Part shown: positions 63,201 to 64,000 of the stretch, piece after piece
Position numbering within the stretch: position 1 is the first letter of the stretch
How the letters are laid out: each line of letters starts with the position of its first letter
Assembly: GCA_019638615.1 (NCBI GenBank)
Contig: JAHBTL010000011.1
Span: 1 to 64,000, forward strand
Reading direction: 5' to 3'
Source: Chitinophagaceae bacterium
Lineage (GTDB): Bacteria > Bacteroidota > Bacteroidia > Chitinophagales > Chitinophagaceae
Length of the DNA: 64,000 nucleotides
The notes under the pieces: model-generated
The model's database searches: none
Seen by the model: only the letters and a program-made list of their open reading frames with translations
What the model was told of the DNA's origin: nothing
Made by a program: the position numbers and the translations under genes

Positions 63201-63317
63201 CGACAGGAGATAAAGTCATTGAAGTCGCTCAATATTTCGGCCATGCCTTCAGGCCTGGAACAAAATATTGATAAGCAGGCGATGACGGACCTGCTGGCTT
63301 TTTTGCGGCAGAATTGA
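60282..63317 (+). CDS. PVC-type haem-binding CxxCH lipoprotein with propeller and HEAT repeats
   Basis: 1011 residues with lipobox ISTGC (Cys25). The order is an N-terminal beta-propeller of membrane-bound dehydrogenase type (about 40-430; MIDENGHMYVVVMPGYPLDV, GALYVLDYYRRVIE), HEAT-like helical repeats (about 450-860) and a C-terminal cytochrome c with CVICH at 890-894 and FGPDL after it. Such proteins are frequent in Planctomycetota and Bacteroidota and are thought to oxidise sugars or related substrates with electrons passing to the haem; the substrate is unproven. Here it lies between two ceramidase-like genes in module 3 and may oxidise a released sugar or amine. Confidence 0.88.
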   Translation: MKHKQLYRSDFFYLLFILLVISTGCNNSPASPFSKSAEMALSTFTVPEGFKIELIASEPLITDPVDMMIDENGHMYVVVMPGYPLDVKGSGKIMLLTDTNGDGKMDSSTVFAEGLILPNGIMRWKKGILVTDSPNILYLEDTDGDNRADIKDTVITGFALTNPQHNLNNPEYALDNWIYVAHEGTVKTRNYAEEFGDQGTEIYFPKQPNGVRLPKNANGRSIRFNPDHNQLEMTSSQCQFGHTFDEWGHWFGCNNSNQGYEEVIPNRYFERNPYLLISDAVQSMSDHLNAPEVFPTTTNPDRQLLTNVGVMTSGGGLTAYLGNAFPAPFNGRVMFITECVSNLVHADVLKDSGTSFVASRIFPNKEFLTSTDAWSRPVNMYVGPDGALYVLDYYRRVIESPEWMSEQAIAEGGLYDGLDKGRIYRITPSNAASAEWTKGLTLGKAGVEELAEQLANPNIWWRINAQRLLVDRMDKAAIPHLNKMAENAGSPMGRLHALWTLEGMGALNPELIERALKDSVAGIRENAVRLAEFHLSATPGLAKALLAMQDDPDTKVRLQLLLTLGFIHTPESVQARNRLLFRDINDKWVQIAALSAPPAQAASLLNVVLEKFQADHRGYASLVERLTAMIGAGADAKNIQHLIQQAVAHQPEKHSWQAPVLEGLAQGIKNSKSAVAVAESDQKMLIKAFFESASEALRRAALSLLKTTGISNGSLKADAIRKAVAMVSDTSLPDKQRADAINFIALGDPAPYIDRLKKLLVPQEKLMVQVAALQTLSLVPSNGVCEYLVQQWPALTNDVREEAVGVFLTNPERMKLLIDALEAGKIPGSSVSFTRSVRLMQVNDDSLRKRARTFFTKNQQQAKEINKAYQVSLEMKGDPEKGKQVYLQNCVICHQVRGKFGVSTFGPDLGTIHNWKKEDIMANVIDPGLSISAGYELWEAELNNGEFVQGIIASETPTAITLKNNGKPDITINRQEIKSLKSLNISAMPSGLEQNIDKQAMTDLLAFLRQN

Positions 63318-63653
63318 TGGGGGGATTTGAGATTTTAAATTTGGGATGTGGAGCGTGCAGGATGAGTGATATGACGTTGAATTTGTAGTATGTATTTACC
63401 AGAAGCCAACTTTCATCGTCATTTCGATCCCGCCATTAGGTTGTATTTAGTTAAATGTATGTTACGGCGGGAGAGAAATCTGTTGGGTAATGTGCAAATG
63501 TTGAGCATTAGTACAAAAGCCAGGCAGATTTCTCCTTCGCGAAAGAGTGATTTAATTATAATGCTCGGGTCGGCTCAGTCGAAATGACGGGGTACTCATC
63601 ATCATTTGAAATACGATCAACTATATACATATTCTATTAAACTATTTAATTGT
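63318..63653. other. Gap holding a family D element
   Basis: After the CxxCH gene come ATTTGAGATTTTAAATTTGG-type AT repeats, then the family D element at 63417-63589, then the leader of the next gene. Nothing else was recognised. Confidence 0.5.
63417..63589. repeat. Family D inverted-repeat element
   Basis: Perfect 11-bp ends CGTCATTTCGA and TCGAAATGACG, with an inner perfect pair GAGAAATCTG (63473-63482) and CAGATTTCTC (63525-63534). It has the same plan as families A-C with CATTTCGA replacing CATTGCGA. Confidence 0.75.
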
Positions 63654-64000
63654 ATGAAAACTATCTCATTCATTCGCAATAATGTTTTAAGGAATAAAAA
63701 GCTGTTGGTAATAGTCTTTTCCTGTTCAGCTATTTGCGGTAACACATCCGCCCAGCAGTTCAGGGCGGCAGTGGTAAAAAAAGATATTACCCCGTCAGAC
63801 GCACAATGGCTTGCGGGGTTCAGCCCCCGTAAATCCACCGGTATCCATGACCGCATCTACCACCGGATCATCGCTCTTGATGACGGTAAATCACAATTCT
63901 TTTTGATTTCATCAGACCTTGTAAATATCCCTATGCCTGTATATAACCGGACAGTTGCATTGCTTCAGCGCAAATACAACATCAGCCCGCTGAATATATG
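63654..64000 (+). CDS. Ceramidase-like zinc hydrolase, second copy (partial, runs off the window)
   Basis: 116 codons from the ATG at 63654 (MKTISFIRNNV), cut by the window edge. It has a signal peptide ending NTSAQ. The mature start FRAAVVKKDITPSDAQW and GIHDRIYHRIIALDDGKSQF match the 58591 protein closely, so it belongs to the same neutral/alkaline ceramidase-like family. The zinc-binding part lies beyond the edge. It appears to belong to module 3, but a repeat and 330 bp separate it from the CxxCH gene. Confidence 0.85.
   Translation, partial: MKTISFIRNNVLRNKKLLVIVFSCSAICGNTSAQQFRAAVVKKDITPSDAQWLAGFSPRKSTGIHDRIYHRIIALDDGKSQFFLISSDLVNIPMPVYNRTVALLQRKYNISPLNI

Overview
The window looks like the chromosome of a Bacteroidota bacterium, most likely family Chitinophagaceae. 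The evidence is several SusC/SusD pairs, ECF sigma factors paired with FecR anti-sigma factors that end in a DUF4974-like region, many lipoprotein signal peptides, LytS/LytTR-type regulation, and a Bacteroidota-type promoter (TTTG, 21 bp, TAAATTTG) in front of dxs. Family calls come from reading the sequence and motifs; no search was run.

1-14 kb is a mixed region. It holds a HigBA-type toxin-antitoxin locus with a frameshifted toxin, a small secreted protein, a lipoprotein prolyl oligopeptidase, dxs, a LytS-like histidine kinase with its LytTR regulator, and a secreted M28 peptidase. It ends with a three-gene minus-strand operon (asparagine-synthetase-like, radical SAM, FAD-dependent halogenase-like) with 8-nt overlaps at both junctions, which looks like a small uncharacterised biosynthetic pathway.

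14-64 kb is a glycan-utilisation island with three sigma/FecR/SusC/SusD modules. Module 1 (minus strand, 30942 down to 14763) carries an apiosidase-like protein, GH31, two clan GH-A-like enzymes and a ricin-type lectin. Module 2 (plus strand, 35803-47379) carries two tandem NagX/HGSNAT-like transmembrane acyltransferases and a GH20-like protein. Module 3 (plus strand, 47622 to the window end) carries a third acyltransferase, a GH28 enzyme, two ceramidase-like proteins and a large haem-binding CxxCH lipoprotein. A VCBS/FG-GAP protein and an aldo/keto reductase lie between modules 1 and 2. Every SusC has an N-terminal STN domain, so each module probably senses its glycan by SusC-FecR-sigma signalling across the envelope.

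Intergenic DNA is rich in interspersed inverted repeats: a ~135-bp family with four copies, several families sharing CGTCATTGCGAG/GAAGCAATC cores, and a perfect 217-bp direct repeat in two copies 34 kb apart. A decayed IS200-like/REP-associated transposase lies beside one 217-bp copy, between the module 3 sigma factor and its FecR gene. All three FecR-SusC junctions carry a CCGG-rich hairpin about 70 nt before the SusC start; this is the most interesting non-coding signal seen.
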